A stretch of DNA of 64,000 nt from Moraxellaceae bacterium (GCA_030680295.1 JAUXVU010000023.1:310001-374000); one strand, 5' to 3'; counted from the first letter of the stretch, positions 9,738 through 19,229 are shown. Notes: generated by a model from the sequence alone, not told the origin. Numbers and translations: made by a program.

Positions 9738-9949
9738 TGGAAGTTATTTATTTATTAATCCCGCTAAGTCTGATGTTTTTAGCATTGTCGGTTTGGTTTT
9801 TCTTATGGGCCATGAAAACCGAGCAATACGAAGACTTAGACGGGCCGGCTCATCGCATCATCTTAGATGATCGCGAAGCACGCTTTCAGCAAAAGAAAGC
9901 CAGCGACGCGAAAGTCGTGCCACCAGATCAAGATAGCAACCATGATTGA
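9737..9949 (+). CDS. ccoS: cbb3 oxidase maturation protein CcoS
   Basis: A 70-residue single-span membrane protein. One N-terminal helix (about 4-26) is followed by KTEQYEDLDGPAHRI, the signature of CcoS/FixS proteins, which are needed for cofactor insertion in cbb3 oxidases. It starts within the ccoI stop codon, and its own end overlaps the start of the next gene by 8 bases, so the three genes are translationally coupled. Confidence 0.94.
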   Translation: MEVIYLLIPLSLMFLALSVWFFLWAMKTEQYEDLDGPAHRIILDDREARFQQKKASDAKVVPPDQDSNHD

Positions 9950-10688
9950 CCTTAGCTGGATTATCAGCGCTTTTTTAATGGGACTTTTAGGGGGCACACA
10001 TTGTGTTGGCATGTGTGGCGGACTCAGCAGCGCCTTTACCTTTGCACTGCCACCCCAAAGTCGAGTGGGCTGGCGTTTACTAGCTTGGCAGCTGCTGTAT
10101 AACAGTGGTCGCTTAACAACCTATGCGCTACTGGGCCTGCTCGCCGGCGGCTTATTATTTGCGCTGCCGACCCCCGACGTAGGCAAACAACTTATACGCT
10201 TACTAGCTGGTTTATTCATGGTGTTGTTGGGTGCGTATTTGGCCGGCTGGTTTCAAGCACTTGCCCAAATTGAGCGTATTGGCGCCCCCATTTGGCGACT
10301 TCTAAGCCCAATTCGCCAGCGTCTATTTCCGATTACCCATCCGGCACAGGCCGTATTTGCCGGTATGGTTTGGGGTTTGTTGCCCTGTGGATTGGTTTAT
10401 TCCGCCATGGCCTTAGCCGCCACACGTGGAGTACCGACCGAAGCCGCTGCCGTCATGCTGGCCTTTGGCCTTGGCACACTGCCTACCCTGCTCATTACGG
10501 GGACAGCGGCCAGCCAAGTACGCCACTTTTTACAACGCCCCAGCACCCGCCAAACCGCAGGTATGTTGGTCATTTTGTTCGGTCTATGGACCATCTTAGG
10601 TCTGTTTACTGGTCATATGCAGCATGCCGACGGCACTCATCAGCAGCCAACCAGCATGGATGCTGGGCACGATCACCATCATCATTAA
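9942..10688 (+). CDS. SafE/TauE-like membrane protein of the cco locus
   Basis: A 248-residue protein with about six membrane helices of the COG2836 sulfite-exporter/heavy-metal-transport-like family, which very often follows ccoS. The N-terminal motif GGTHCVGMCGG holds His and Cys residues placed to bind metal in the first helix. The C terminus ends in a His-rich tail (GHDHHHH). The start at 9942 begins MIDLSWIISAF right at a membrane helix; an upstream in-frame ATG at 9867 would add 25 unrelated residues read through ccoS. Context suggests copper handling for oxidase assembly, but the substrate is inferred. Confidence 0.88.
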   Translation: MIDLSWIISAFLMGLLGGTHCVGMCGGLSSAFTFALPPQSRVGWRLLAWQLLYNSGRLTTYALLGLLAGGLLFALPTPDVGKQLIRLLAGLFMVLLGAYLAGWFQALAQIERIGAPIWRLLSPIRQRLFPITHPAQAVFAGMVWGLLPCGLVYSAMALAATRGVPTEAAAVMLAFGLGTLPTLLITGTAASQVRHFLQRPSTRQTAGMLVILFGLWTILGLFTGHMQHADGTHQQPTSMDAGHDHHHH

Positions 10689-10759
10689 GCGGGAACACCT
10701 TGGCATCCGAGTAGAGCTCAGTTAGTCTGGTTACCTAGCTAATTTTTGAGTGATTATTC

Positions 10760-11698
10760 ATGCAGTTATCATCTCGTTTTGTGTTGTCTTGTGTATTACT
10801 GGCCAGCTCACTGCTAGCACTACCTGCGCAAGCTAGCGTAGGTGCATGGATCCAAGAAAAAGCACTTGGGCTAGAGCAGTCTTTAGCCGACCTTGAGCGT
10901 CGCGACATTCAAATTGATGACCACGTAATTCCAACGTTTGTACGCAACATAGATAGCGATGAACCTTGTGCTATTTTGGTACACGGCTTTACAGCAAGAG
11001 CTGCCCATTGGTTTCGTTTAGCTCGCCACTTACCGAAAGAAAAATGTGTTGTTGCCATGGACCTTGCCGGATTTGGTGATGCCACTTTTCATGCCGATGG
11101 CGCCTACGATGCCGCTAGCCAAGCGCATCGTGTCGCTAAGCTGATGCAAGCACTTGAGCTAAAGCAACCTGCCGATGTGATGGGCAACTCTATGGGTGGT
11201 TATATTGTGGCGCAACTTGCTGTGCTGCACCCAGAACTAGTGAACAGCCTGACTTTGCTAAACGCATCCGGTGTTAGCAGTCCTGAACCGAGTACCTTAG
11301 CCAAACAAATTGCAGCAGGCCAAAATGGCTTTTTTGCCAAAGACCTAGAGGGTTTTGAGCAGTTTTATGCCATGACCATGAGTGAACCGCCTTTTGTGCC
11401 AGGCATCGTGCGCGAAGCTGTGGGCCGGCTAGCCATTAGCCGCATCAGTCGTCACCAGTATATTTTTGAACAAGTTCGCACCACCGTAATGGATGATGAT
11501 TTACGTAAAATTAAGGCACCAACACTGATTGTCTGGGGTGATGAAGACCACTTGTTACATGTCAGCATGACTAAAACTTGGCGCACAATCCCTGAGTCAA
11601 GAGTGTTTATTTATCGTGGCATTGGTCATATGCCTCACTTGGAGCGCCCAAAACAAACCGCGACCCTATTTCATCGTTTTACGACAAAACAACTGTAA
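10760..11698 (+). CDS. Secreted lipase-like alpha/beta hydrolase
   Basis: A 312-residue alpha/beta-hydrolase with a cleavable signal peptide (residues 1-26, LPAQASVG). The oxyanion motif VHGF is at 74-77 and the nucleophile is Ser144 in MGNSMGG. The expected acid lies in WGDEDHLLH and the His in GIGHMPHLE. It resembles the Moraxella/Psychrophile lipase 3 group, which favours short to medium acyl esters. It is probably periplasmic or secreted. The cytoplasmic hydrolase at 39487-40452 is a paralogue with the same nucleophile motif. The gene is 26 bases upstream of a lipoprotein gene on the same strand. Substrate cannot be read from sequence. Confidence 0.82.
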   Translation: MQLSSRFVLSCVLLASSLLALPAQASVGAWIQEKALGLEQSLADLERRDIQIDDHVIPTFVRNIDSDEPCAILVHGFTARAAHWFRLARHLPKEKCVVAMDLAGFGDATFHADGAYDAASQAHRVAKLMQALELKQPADVMGNSMGGYIVAQLAVLHPELVNSLTLLNASGVSSPEPSTLAKQIAAGQNGFFAKDLEGFEQFYAMTMSEPPFVPGIVREAVGRLAISRISRHQYIFEQVRTTVMDDDLRKIKAPTLIVWGDEDHLLHVSMTKTWRTIPESRVFIYRGIGHMPHLERPKQTATLFHRFTTKQL

Positions 11699-11723
11699 TG
11701 AATAAAACCACGGAAATGTTGCC

Positions 11724-12293
11724 ATGAAAATGTTGCGCTTAGCCTTAGCCCCGGCCATCACTTTCCTGTTAATCGCCTGCTCTCCCACAGAGAGCCCTGA
11801 CAGACCCGGCACGGGCTTACGCCAAGCCGTGCAAACCTGTCCACGTGGCGATATGCCAGAAGCTGTCGTGTGTCAGTTTTATGATTACACGCTGAAAGCA
11901 GTTGATGGACTACCTAGCAACGCACAACAGTCTACGCTGGCGTCATCACTCTCTAGTGAATTAAGGCAGCAACTTAATTCCGCACGTAATTACCAGCAAC
12001 AACTGCAGAAAAACTTTCCAAATGTAGCGCCCCCTTTTTCCAGCGGTGCCCTGTTTAGCAGTCGTCATGAAAAGCCAGACCATTTTGAAATTGCTGAAGT
12101 TATCGTCAGCGAAAATGGGCTAACTCGTGTTCTCGTCAATTTTCATTATGAAGCGGCTGATCACCGGTGGCAGGACAGCGTAGAGTTAACACGCGAAAAC
12201 AATCGCTTTGTGATAAACGACATCGTATTTCAAGCCAGCGAAAACCTACAAGCAGAACGCCTATCAACTCACTTAAAACGCAGGGACTTCTAA
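11724..12293 (+). CDS. Putative lipoprotein of unknown function
   Basis: A 189-residue protein with a lipoprotein signal peptide: a hydrophobic stretch ending LLIAC, so Cys19 is the predicted lipidated residue. The remainder is polar, with two or three Cys residues (TCPRGDMPEAVVCQFY) and a C-terminal half compatible with a small beta-sheet domain resembling DUF3828-type folds. I do not recognise a characterised family. The TAA is directly followed by the ATG of ackA with no spacer, so the two are probably co-transcribed and translationally coupled, though a shared function is not implied. Confidence 0.7.
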   Translation: MKMLRLALAPAITFLLIACSPTESPDRPGTGLRQAVQTCPRGDMPEAVVCQFYDYTLKAVDGLPSNAQQSTLASSLSSELRQQLNSARNYQQQLQKNFPNVAPPFSSGALFSSRHEKPDHFEIAEVIVSENGLTRVLVNFHYEAADHRWQDSVELTRENNRFVINDIVFQASENLQAERLSTHLKRRDF

Positions 12294-13481
12294 ATGGCTG
12301 GACGCCACATACTCGTCATTAATGCCGGCAGCTCTTCGTTAAAGTTTGCCTTAGTTAACGAACAACAAGAGCAGTTCCCCATTCAAGGTTTAGCGGAACG
12401 TCTAGGCAGTAACGAGGCTATGCTGCACTGGCAGCAAGATGGCGAAAAGCATTCGCGAACTATCAGTAATGCCACACATACCGAGGCGCTTGCGCAATTA
12501 CTACCCTTGGTTGAAGCAGTAGCCGGTGGAAAAATTAGTGGCGTCGGACATCGTGTAGTTCATGGCGGAGAGGACTTTACCGCAGCATGCTTAATAGACT
12601 CCAAAGCATTAACTGCAATCAACGCCAATACACCGTTAGCCCCACTGCATAATCCAGCCAACTTACAAGGGATTGCCGCGGTAACCGCGCTTTACCCTGA
12701 TTTACCGCAAGTTGCTGTGTTTGATACAGCCTTCCATCAAACCATGCCCGCCAAAGCCTATCGTTATGCGCTGCCAGAGGCCCTGTATCGTGAACATGGT
12801 GTCCGTCGTTACGGCTTTCATGGCACCAGTCATCAGTACGTCAGCACTCAAGCGGCAAAACTGGCCGATTTAGCAACCAACAACAGCAGTTGGTTAATCG
12901 CTCATTTGGGCAATGGCTGCTCTACTTGCGCGGTATTAAACGGTCATAGTGTCGACACCAGTATGGGCATGACGCCGTTAGAAGGCCTAGTCATGGGCAC
13001 ACGCAGCGGTGATGTAGACCCTAATTTACATGGCCATTTGGCGCGCACTTTAGGCTGGTCACTCAGTGATATTGATCGCATGCTCAATCAAGACAGTGGC
13101 CTGCTCGGCTTGTCCGGTTTATCTAATGATATGCGTCAATTAGAAGCCGCCAGATCTGATGGTCACCCCGGCGCCACCTTGGCAATTGATGTGTTTTGTT
13201 ATCGCTTAGCCAAGTCATTAGCCGCACTCAGCTGTGCCCTGCCCGATCTGGATGGTTTAGTGTTTACCGGTGGCATCGGTGAAAACTCAGAACTCATTCG
13301 CGCCAAAACCGTGGCGCAACTGGGTCTGTTAAATCTTCATATTAATAATGACGCCAACGCCAATTGTGTACGCGGCAAATCCGGCCCTATTCATCAGTCC
13401 GGCTCTCGTCGTATTTTGGTTGTACCAACTAACGAAGAACGGCAAATTGCAATCGAGGCGTTAGCGCTTTTGAACGAATAA
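12294..13481 (+). CDS. ackA: Acetate kinase
   Basis: Acetate kinase of 395 residues (family length about 400), which interconverts acetate + ATP with acetyl phosphate + ADP. ASKHA-fold motifs are present: [10 protein letters not shown] at the N terminus, GHRVVHGGE with the substrate-binding Arg, [11 protein letters not shown] with the catalytic His, and [10 protein letters not shown]. It lies 13 bases upstream of pta. Together they make the reversible acetate / acetyl-CoA path used for overflow acetate or for acetate uptake. The start abuts the preceding stop codon. Confidence 0.97.
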   Translation: MAGRHILVINAGSSSLKFALVNEQQEQFPIQGLAERLGSNEAMLHWQQDGEKHSRTISNATHTEALAQLLPLVEAVAGGKISGVGHRVVHGGEDFTAACLIDSKALTAINANTPLAPLHNPANLQGIAAVTALYPDLPQVAVFDTAFHQTMPAKAYRYALPEALYREHGVRRYGFHGTSHQYVSTQAAKLADLATNNSSWLIAHLGNGCSTCAVLNGHSVDTSMGMTPLEGLVMGTRSGDVDPNLHGHLARTLGWSLSDIDRMLNQDSGLLGLSGLSNDMRQLEAARSDGHPGATLAIDVFCYRLAKSLAALSCALPDLDGLVFTGGIGENSELIRAKTVAQLGLLNLHINNDANANCVRGKSGPIHQSGSRRILVVPTNEERQIAIEALALLNE

Positions 13482-13494
13482 CAAGGATGCTGTT

Positions 13495-15567
13495 ATGCAA
13501 ACTTTCTTTTTGGCTCCCAATAGTTTTGGTGTCGGCCTAACCTCAACCAGCTTGGGACTGTTTCGCACCTTGGAGCGTGCCGGTTTAAAAGTTGGCTTTT
13601 TCAAACCCGTCGCGCAAAACCATAAAGGTGATAGTGGTCCAGAGCGATCCAGTGCCTTGATGCATCAGTGCCATGGCATCAATGTCCCCACCCCCTTAGA
13701 ACAAACACGTGTCGAGCGCCTATTAGGTGACGGTCATATGGATGACTTGCTCGAAGAGTGTATGCATCTGTTTGCGCAAGCAGGCGAAGACAAAGATGTG
13801 GTTATTGTCGAAGGCATGGTGCCAACACGATCCGTGCATTATGCCGGTGAGCTCAATGCGCGTTTGGCCACCAGTTTAAGTGCCGATGTGATTTTGGTGT
13901 CTGCGCCAGATGACGACAATATCAGCGCTTTTGCTGACCGAATCGAGATTCAAGCACAGCAATTTGGTGGCATTAAAAGTAGTCGTGTAGTCGGTGTCAT
14001 CGTCAATAAAGTACCTAATGACGACTTTATAAACACCTTCAGTCAACACGCCAGCATGATACGCCAAGGCGATATTCGCCTATTGGGTGCCATTCCTTTA
14101 AACCCGCTATTAAATGCCCCACGCACCAGTGATATTGCCGGCTTATTAAATGCACATGTCCTGCATGCAGGTGATATGGGGCAGCGCCGCATGACCAAGA
14201 TCATGCTGGGTGCACGCACCGTAGCTAACCTAGTCGAAAGTCTGAATCCTGGCGTATTAGTGGTCACACCCGGCGACCGCGATGATGTGATTTTGGCCAC
14301 CTGCCTGGCCGCCAGTAATGGTGTGCCCCTAGCGGGCTTATTATTAGGCAGCGACTTCCCGCCGGATAAACGCATCATGGCCTTATGCCAAGGCGCGCTG
14401 CAAAGCGGCTTGCCAGTCATGACGGTGGCCACTAACTCATACGATACCGCCGCCAATCTGGATCGTATGAATAAAGAAATTCCGATTGATGACAGCGAGC
14501 GCGCCGAGCGTGTGACTGAATATGTTGCCAGTCATTTAGATCACGAATGGTTAGAAAGTCGCTGCGAGACTCCGCGTGAATTGCGCTTGTCGCCATCGGC
14601 CTTTCGTTATCAGTTGGTACAACGTGCCTCAGCTGCTAACAAACGTATTGTACTGCCCGAAGGGGCCGAACCACGCACCGTACAAGCCGCTGCCATTTGC
14701 CAGCGTCGCGGCATTGCGCGTTGTGTGTTGTTAGCTAAGCAAGAAGAAGTTGAAGCCGTGGCCAAAGCGCAGGGCATTGACCTGCCAGAAGGCTTGGAAA
14801 TTATCGATCCGGCTGAAGTACGCGAGCGTTATGTTGAGCCAATGGTGGAGCTGCGCAAAGGCAAAAACTTAAATGCACCGATGGCAATCGCCCAGCTAGA
14901 AGATAACGTGGTGTTAGGCACCATGATGCTGGCCTTAGATGAAGTCGACGGTTTGGTGTCTGGCGCAATTAACACCACCGCCAATACCATCCGCCCAGCC
15001 TTCCAGCTCATTAAAACAGCACCCGGTTATAACTTGGTTTCGTCCATTTTCTTCATGCTGCTGCCAGACCAAGTGTTGGTGTATGGCGACTGCGCAGTGA
15101 ACCCCGAGCCCAATGCGGCTGAACTAGCCGAAATTGCATTACAAAGTGCGGCCTCCGCGCGTGCTTTTGGCATCGAACCACGTGTTGCCATGATTAGTTA
15201 CTCCACTGGCGACTCTGGTACCGGTGCTGAGGTTGAAAAAGTACGTGAGGCAACACGTATTGCTCGCGAAGCCGAACCAGACTTGCTGCTGGATGGACCA
15301 CTGCAATATGACGCCGCGGCCATCGAAAGTGTAGGTCGTCAAAAGGCGCCTAATAGCCCGGTTGCAGGGCGTGCCAATGTGTTTATTTTCCCCGACTTAA
15401 ACACCGGTAACACCACCTATAAAGCAGTGCAGCGCAGTGCCGACTGCATCAGTGTTGGCCCCATGCTGCAGGGCCTACGCAAACCGGTAAATGACTTATC
15501 TCGTGGCGCCTTGGTTGACGATATTGTCTACACCATTGCCCTAACCGCTATTCAGGCTAAGGGTTAA
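13495..15567 (+). CDS. pta: Phosphate acetyltransferase, long form
   Basis: Phosphotransacetylase of 690 residues that converts acetyl phosphate + CoA to acetyl-CoA + phosphate. It is the long, E. coli-like form: an N-terminal BioD-like P-loop-fold region (about 1-200), a DRTGG-type middle domain (about 210-330) and the catalytic PTA domain (about 370-690). The C-terminal domain carries SYSTGDSGTG and the FPDLNTGNTTYK motif. The long form is usually allosterically regulated. AAGGA precedes the ATG. The stop overlaps the stop of the convergent diguanylate cyclase gene by 4 bases. Confidence 0.97.
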   Translation: MQTFFLAPNSFGVGLTSTSLGLFRTLERAGLKVGFFKPVAQNHKGDSGPERSSALMHQCHGINVPTPLEQTRVERLLGDGHMDDLLEECMHLFAQAGEDKDVVIVEGMVPTRSVHYAGELNARLATSLSADVILVSAPDDDNISAFADRIEIQAQQFGGIKSSRVVGVIVNKVPNDDFINTFSQHASMIRQGDIRLLGAIPLNPLLNAPRTSDIAGLLNAHVLHAGDMGQRRMTKIMLGARTVANLVESLNPGVLVVTPGDRDDVILATCLAASNGVPLAGLLLGSDFPPDKRIMALCQGALQSGLPVMTVATNSYDTAANLDRMNKEIPIDDSERAERVTEYVASHLDHEWLESRCETPRELRLSPSAFRYQLVQRASAANKRIVLPEGAEPRTVQAAAICQRRGIARCVLLAKQEEVEAVAKAQGIDLPEGLEIIDPAEVRERYVEPMVELRKGKNLNAPMAIAQLEDNVVLGTMMLALDEVDGLVSGAINTTANTIRPAFQLIKTAPGYNLVSSIFFMLLPDQVLVYGDCAVNPEPNAAELAEIALQSAASARAFGIEPRVAMISYSTGDSGTGAEVEKVREATRIAREAEPDLLLDGPLQYDAAAIESVGRQKAPNSPVAGRANVFIFPDLNTGNTTYKAVQRSADCISVGPMLQGLRKPVNDLSRGALVDDIVYTIALTAIQAKG

Positions 15568-16712
15568 GCCATCACCACGCAGTTGCGCCCGTTGGCCTTG
15601 GCTTGATAAAGCGCTTGGTCAGCGGCCAGCACACTGTGGTGTAAGTCAACCGTAGAATTCGCTTGATGAATGGTCGCGCCGAAACTTGCACTGGTGCTCA
15701 ACTGCCCACCGGCACCATTATCAATGCGCAGCTCAGTTAACGCTTGGCGGCAACGATTCAATACAGCCTGTGCATCTTCTGCATTAGCCGACGGCAACAA
15801 CACCATGAACTCCTCACCACCATAACGACCGACCTGATCACCGGCACGAACATGGGCTTTTAAACACTGAGCAGCCTGTTTTAACACGGCATCACCCACG
15901 GGATGGCCCCAGTTGTCATTCACTTGCTTAAAGTGGTCCAAATCGAGAATAGCCACCGTCAAAGGTACTTGTTGCCGCGCACAAACCTGACTTAACTCGT
16001 CTAACAACTCCAAAATTCGTCGACGATTATGCAAACCAGTGAGTGCATCGGTACGGCTTAGTTGGTGAATACGATGCTCACGCTCGCGCCACCACAACAG
16101 CATTTGATCGGCTAAAAACGGTAACGTCAGCAAAAATGGGGCGGCAAAAAAGAACAGACTATTCATCCAGAATAAATTACTGGCCATGGTGGTTGGCGCG
16201 ACCATGACCGGTGCATAGGGTAGCCAGCCCCACACGGTGGCATAACTAAGCGCCACCAACGCCACCAAGGCACTCACTGCCCCGGCCCATACCGCACCAC
16301 GGTTCATAAAGATGAAACCGAACACAGGAGCACCTAACAATACAATGCCCGCACAAAAGCTCACCGTGCCAATTGAGTAACTCATCAGCACTAATGTCAG
16401 TGCGTAAAACTGCAAAGCAACATATTGATACGTTAGGTTTTCAGGTTGGCGCTTACGTAAATATAGTCCGAATAAAATTAGCGCCGCGCCTAGGCATAAC
16501 AAAACAAACTCAAGTTGAACCATCTGGTGCACTACATCTACATGCACCAAAAGTTCACGATCTTGACGCGATAGCACGTAAAAAGACCATGCCAAGTACT
16601 GCACATATAAGGGCAATAATAACAAAAGCAAAAACAGGCTTTTATCTACGCCCTGCCACTCCAAAATCGCGGCAAAACGACCACGCATCCCTGCTTTCTT
16701 AAAAACGGTCAT
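15564..16712 (-). CDS. Membrane diguanylate cyclase (GGDEF domain)
   Basis: A 382-residue protein with about six membrane helices in its first 215 residues and a C-terminal GGDEF domain. The active-site loop is GGEEF at 298-302, so catalysis is likely intact. The inhibitory I-site RxxD is present as RAGD five residues upstream, suggesting product feedback. The product would be cyclic di-GMP. The start at 16712 (MTVFKKAGMRGR) was chosen because longer alternatives run into the upstream gene. Only two bases separate it from the stop of the membrane protein gene upstream, so the two are probably co-transcribed. Confidence 0.88.
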   Translation of the reverse strand: MTVFKKAGMRGRFAAILEWQGVDKSLFLLLLLLPLYVQYLAWSFYVLSRQDRELLVHVDVVHQMVQLEFVLLCLGAALILFGLYLRKRQPENLTYQYVALQFYALTLVLMSYSIGTVSFCAGIVLLGAPVFGFIFMNRGAVWAGAVSALVALVALSYATVWGWLPYAPVMVAPTTMASNLFWMNSLFFFAAPFLLTLPFLADQMLLWWREREHRIHQLSRTDALTGLHNRRRILELLDELSQVCARQQVPLTVAILDLDHFKQVNDNWGHPVGDAVLKQAAQCLKAHVRAGDQVGRYGGEEFMVLLPSANAEDAQAVLNRCRQALTELRIDNGAGGQLSTSASFGATIHQANSTVDLHHSVLAADQALYQAKANGRNCVVMA

Positions 16713-16714
16713 AA

Positions 16715-18055
16715 CTACTCCGCGGGTTTTTCTTCCGTATTCCAGCCCACTAGCAACCACGTAGCCACCACACCAATCAGCAGACCTATCCACGGCTCAA
16801 AAAAAGCTAATACCGTGCCAATTAACAACACGGTGCCACGTGAGGTGTTATCTCGCGGAATCGACATCGCAATATAAGCACAGGCAAAGCCGGTCAGCAC
16901 CAGCGTGAGTGATAACGCGATACCCAGCAGTGGTTTTAGGCCTGTCAACAAAGGCCGTAAGAAGAAAATAAAGGGCAGACCCATCAAGTAATAAGAGGCT
17001 AAACCGCTCTGCAGGTTAGGCATGGCTTCACGCCCTTGTTTCCAGCGCTGCACAATAATGACGTGGACACCGGTCCACAACGCACCTTGTGTTGGGAAAA
17101 ATGGCGCGAAAATGGCCATCACGCCATTACGGGCGGCGAGCGATAAATGTGAACGATTTGGGTTGATATCAATTGGGTCATCTGCGCGATGTGTTTGACC
17201 TTCACGGGTAATTTCGTTACCGGTAATTAAGTCGCCAAACAAAATAATATAAGTCACCATGGCCAATGGCAGGCTTTGCAAAAACATCTCGCGCGTTGGC
17301 CAGCCAATCACCCATGGCGCAGCCAAAGCCCATACCTCTGTGACCGGCGGAATTAAAAATCCCCATTGAATGTCATAACTAACCTCGCCCACCAATGGAC
17401 CAATCACTGCAGCGGCAATAAAGCCCGGCAATAAACCCAGTGCGCCTAACCACATAAACAACTTGTATTTAAGTTTTAGCCGCTGCAAAGGCAGCGAGAA
17501 GGTAAACAGCAAGCAAATGGCGCAAGCAATCGTGGTGGCAATTGGTTGCTGTAATAAAAAGCGCTCAGCATCATCGATAAAAACACGCTTTAAAGCAGCA
17601 ATAGCCGCACCTAAAATAATGCCCGCCTTGAGTGTACTTGGCAGCCAATGCATTAATCGTTTGCCCATGCCGGTAATGCCTAATATAAACACCAGCAATG
17701 CAAAATTAAGCGACAACGCTGTCATCACTTGAAAACGCTGCATGGGCTCGGCATAACCCGCAAGAACAAAGCCTAGTACCAGCGGCAATGCCGGTGTAAT
17801 CCAGCCCGGTGCATATGATTCACCGAACAAAATGACCGCCGAACCAATGAGCATGCTGTGCAGCATGGACATCGCCACGGCCTGCTCGAAGCTCAGACCA
17901 AAATAGGCCACCATAATGGGGACTAATGCCAGACCAGTTGCTGCCGACACCAGCATGCCTTGCATAAATTCAGGCCACAGCAGACGGGTATGGTAAAACG
18001 GTACACGACAGGTGAAAGGGCCCCAGCGCCAGCCCGGCAATTCTGATGCGGACAT
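16715..18055 (-). CDS. Multi-pass membrane protein, possible permease
   Basis: A 446-residue, very hydrophobic protein with about 12-14 likely membrane helices. I do not recognise a characterised transporter by name. The layout of glycine-rich helices (for example GLALVPIMVAYFGLSFEQAV and LKAGIILGAAIAALKRVF) is reminiscent of the uracil/xanthine permease and SulP fold. That is weak pattern resemblance, and the substrate is unknown. The start at 18055 (MSASELPGWRWG) is supported by AAGGAAAT just upstream; a longer in-frame reading to 18184 lacks a ribosome site. It leads a two-gene unit with the diguanylate cyclase. Confidence 0.65.
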   Translation of the reverse strand: MSASELPGWRWGPFTCRVPFYHTRLLWPEFMQGMLVSAATGLALVPIMVAYFGLSFEQAVAMSMLHSMLIGSAVILFGESYAPGWITPALPLVLGFVLAGYAEPMQRFQVMTALSLNFALLVFILGITGMGKRLMHWLPSTLKAGIILGAAIAALKRVFIDDAERFLLQQPIATTIACAICLLFTFSLPLQRLKLKYKLFMWLGALGLLPGFIAAAVIGPLVGEVSYDIQWGFLIPPVTEVWALAAPWVIGWPTREMFLQSLPLAMVTYIILFGDLITGNEITREGQTHRADDPIDINPNRSHLSLAARNGVMAIFAPFFPTQGALWTGVHVIIVQRWKQGREAMPNLQSGLASYYLMGLPFIFFLRPLLTGLKPLLGIALSLTLVLTGFACAYIAMSIPRDNTSRGTVLLIGTVLAFFEPWIGLLIGVVATWLLVGWNTEEKPAE

Positions 18056-18257
18056 ATTGATTTCCTTTATTTTTATTGTGTTTGCAGACTGCCATAGACC
18101 AAGACCAAATTGAAGCCTACGTGTCCTATATTCGTCTAACGTGACATTGATCAATGGCACATAATGATAAGAAATTGTCCCCAAATAACCTGTTTACACA
18201 CCCTCCTTACAGGCACATTGCGCTTGCCCACATATTTTCATTCTTTGGAGGGGCGAT

Positions 18258-19154
18258 ATGACTACTCAAACACAAACTGAAAACACCACAGTTCGTACAC
18301 CACTCGGCGCTCGTGTTGGCATTCCACCACGCCGTGTCAGCTTGAAATATGACACGACTACACCGGCTTATTGGTACGCCAATAACGCGCTGCAAACCCA
18401 CTTCTGGAGTGCTTTTTCTGCACTGTTGCCAGAAGGTGAGCAATTCTTTGTGCGCGCTGTTCGTCACTACCGTGATCAGATCCAAGACCCAGACCTGAAA
18501 GCAGCTATTGCTGGCTTTATTGGTCAAGAAGCACTGCACACTCAAGGTCACCAAGACTTTAATACGTTCTTAAATGATCGCAATTTGCCATTAGCGCAAA
18601 TTGATAAGCAACTAAAAGTGCTGTTGGAAACCGTAGACAAGGTTCACCCACGTCTGTGTTTAGCGGCCACCATTAGCTTGGAACACTTTACTGCACTACT
18701 TGGTGCTCAGTTACTGCGCGAAGAAGATCACCATGGCTCTATGACAGAACCTATGCGTGGCCTGTGGACTTGGCATGCTTTAGAAGAAACTGAACACAAA
18801 GCGGTAGCTTGGGATGTTTATCAGCAAACCGGTGGTGGTTATGTCATGCGTGCCGGCACTATGGTTCTGACCACCGTCATCTTAGGTGCTGTAATGACTT
18901 ATGCCACCGGCCGTTTATTGGCCGCTGATGGTCAGCTGCTTAATGTTCGTGAAAACGCCAAAGGCTTAAATGCTTTGTTTGGTCGTAAAGGTCGCCTGAC
19001 TCGTTTAGTGCCTAAGTTCTTGGACTTCTTCCGTCCTGACTTCCACCCTAACGACCATGACGATACTGCGTTGGTAGCAGAGTGGCGTGAAAAATTATTT
19101 GGTAAGGAAGGTGAGCTTAACAGCGCACTGAAGACTGCCAAGTCTTTACATTGA
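18258..19154 (+). CDS. PF10118 'metal-dependent hydrolase', possible di-iron protein
   Basis: A 298-residue protein of PF10118 / COG3687, annotated elsewhere as predicted metal-dependent hydrolase without a known reaction. Conserved blocks are FIGQEALHTQGH, ISLEHFTALLG, WHALEETEHKAVAWD and the C-terminal DFFRPDFHP. The acidic and His residues form the series Glu61, Glu91-x-x-His94, Glu142, Glu177-x-x-His180, with 30- and 35-residue spacings like those of ferritin-like di-iron oxidases and ribonucleotide reductase R2. A helical hairpin near 195-215 could be membrane-associated. A paralogue lies at 38625-39473. GGAGGGG precedes the ATG; a good terminator follows. Confidence 0.8.
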   Translation: MTTQTQTENTTVRTPLGARVGIPPRRVSLKYDTTTPAYWYANNALQTHFWSAFSALLPEGEQFFVRAVRHYRDQIQDPDLKAAIAGFIGQEALHTQGHQDFNTFLNDRNLPLAQIDKQLKVLLETVDKVHPRLCLAATISLEHFTALLGAQLLREEDHHGSMTEPMRGLWTWHALEETEHKAVAWDVYQQTGGGYVMRAGTMVLTTVILGAVMTYATGRLLAADGQLLNVRENAKGLNALFGRKGRLTRLVPKFLDFFRPDFHPNDHDDTALVAEWREKLFGKEGELNSALKTAKSLH

Positions 19155-19177
19155 TTTTCATGTTCCGCTGAACATAT

Positions 19178-19210
19178 ACCCTGTTAGCTCGCTGCTAACA
19201 GGGTTTTTTT
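19178..19210 (+). terminator. Intrinsic terminator after the PF10118 gene
   Basis: A perfect 11-bp stem (19178-19188 with 19194-19204, 5-nt loop) is followed by a run of seven T residues. It lies 24 bases past the stop codon and separates this gene from the convergent pirin gene. Confidence 0.9.
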
Positions 19211-19229
19211 CTGCCTAAATAAACAAGCT

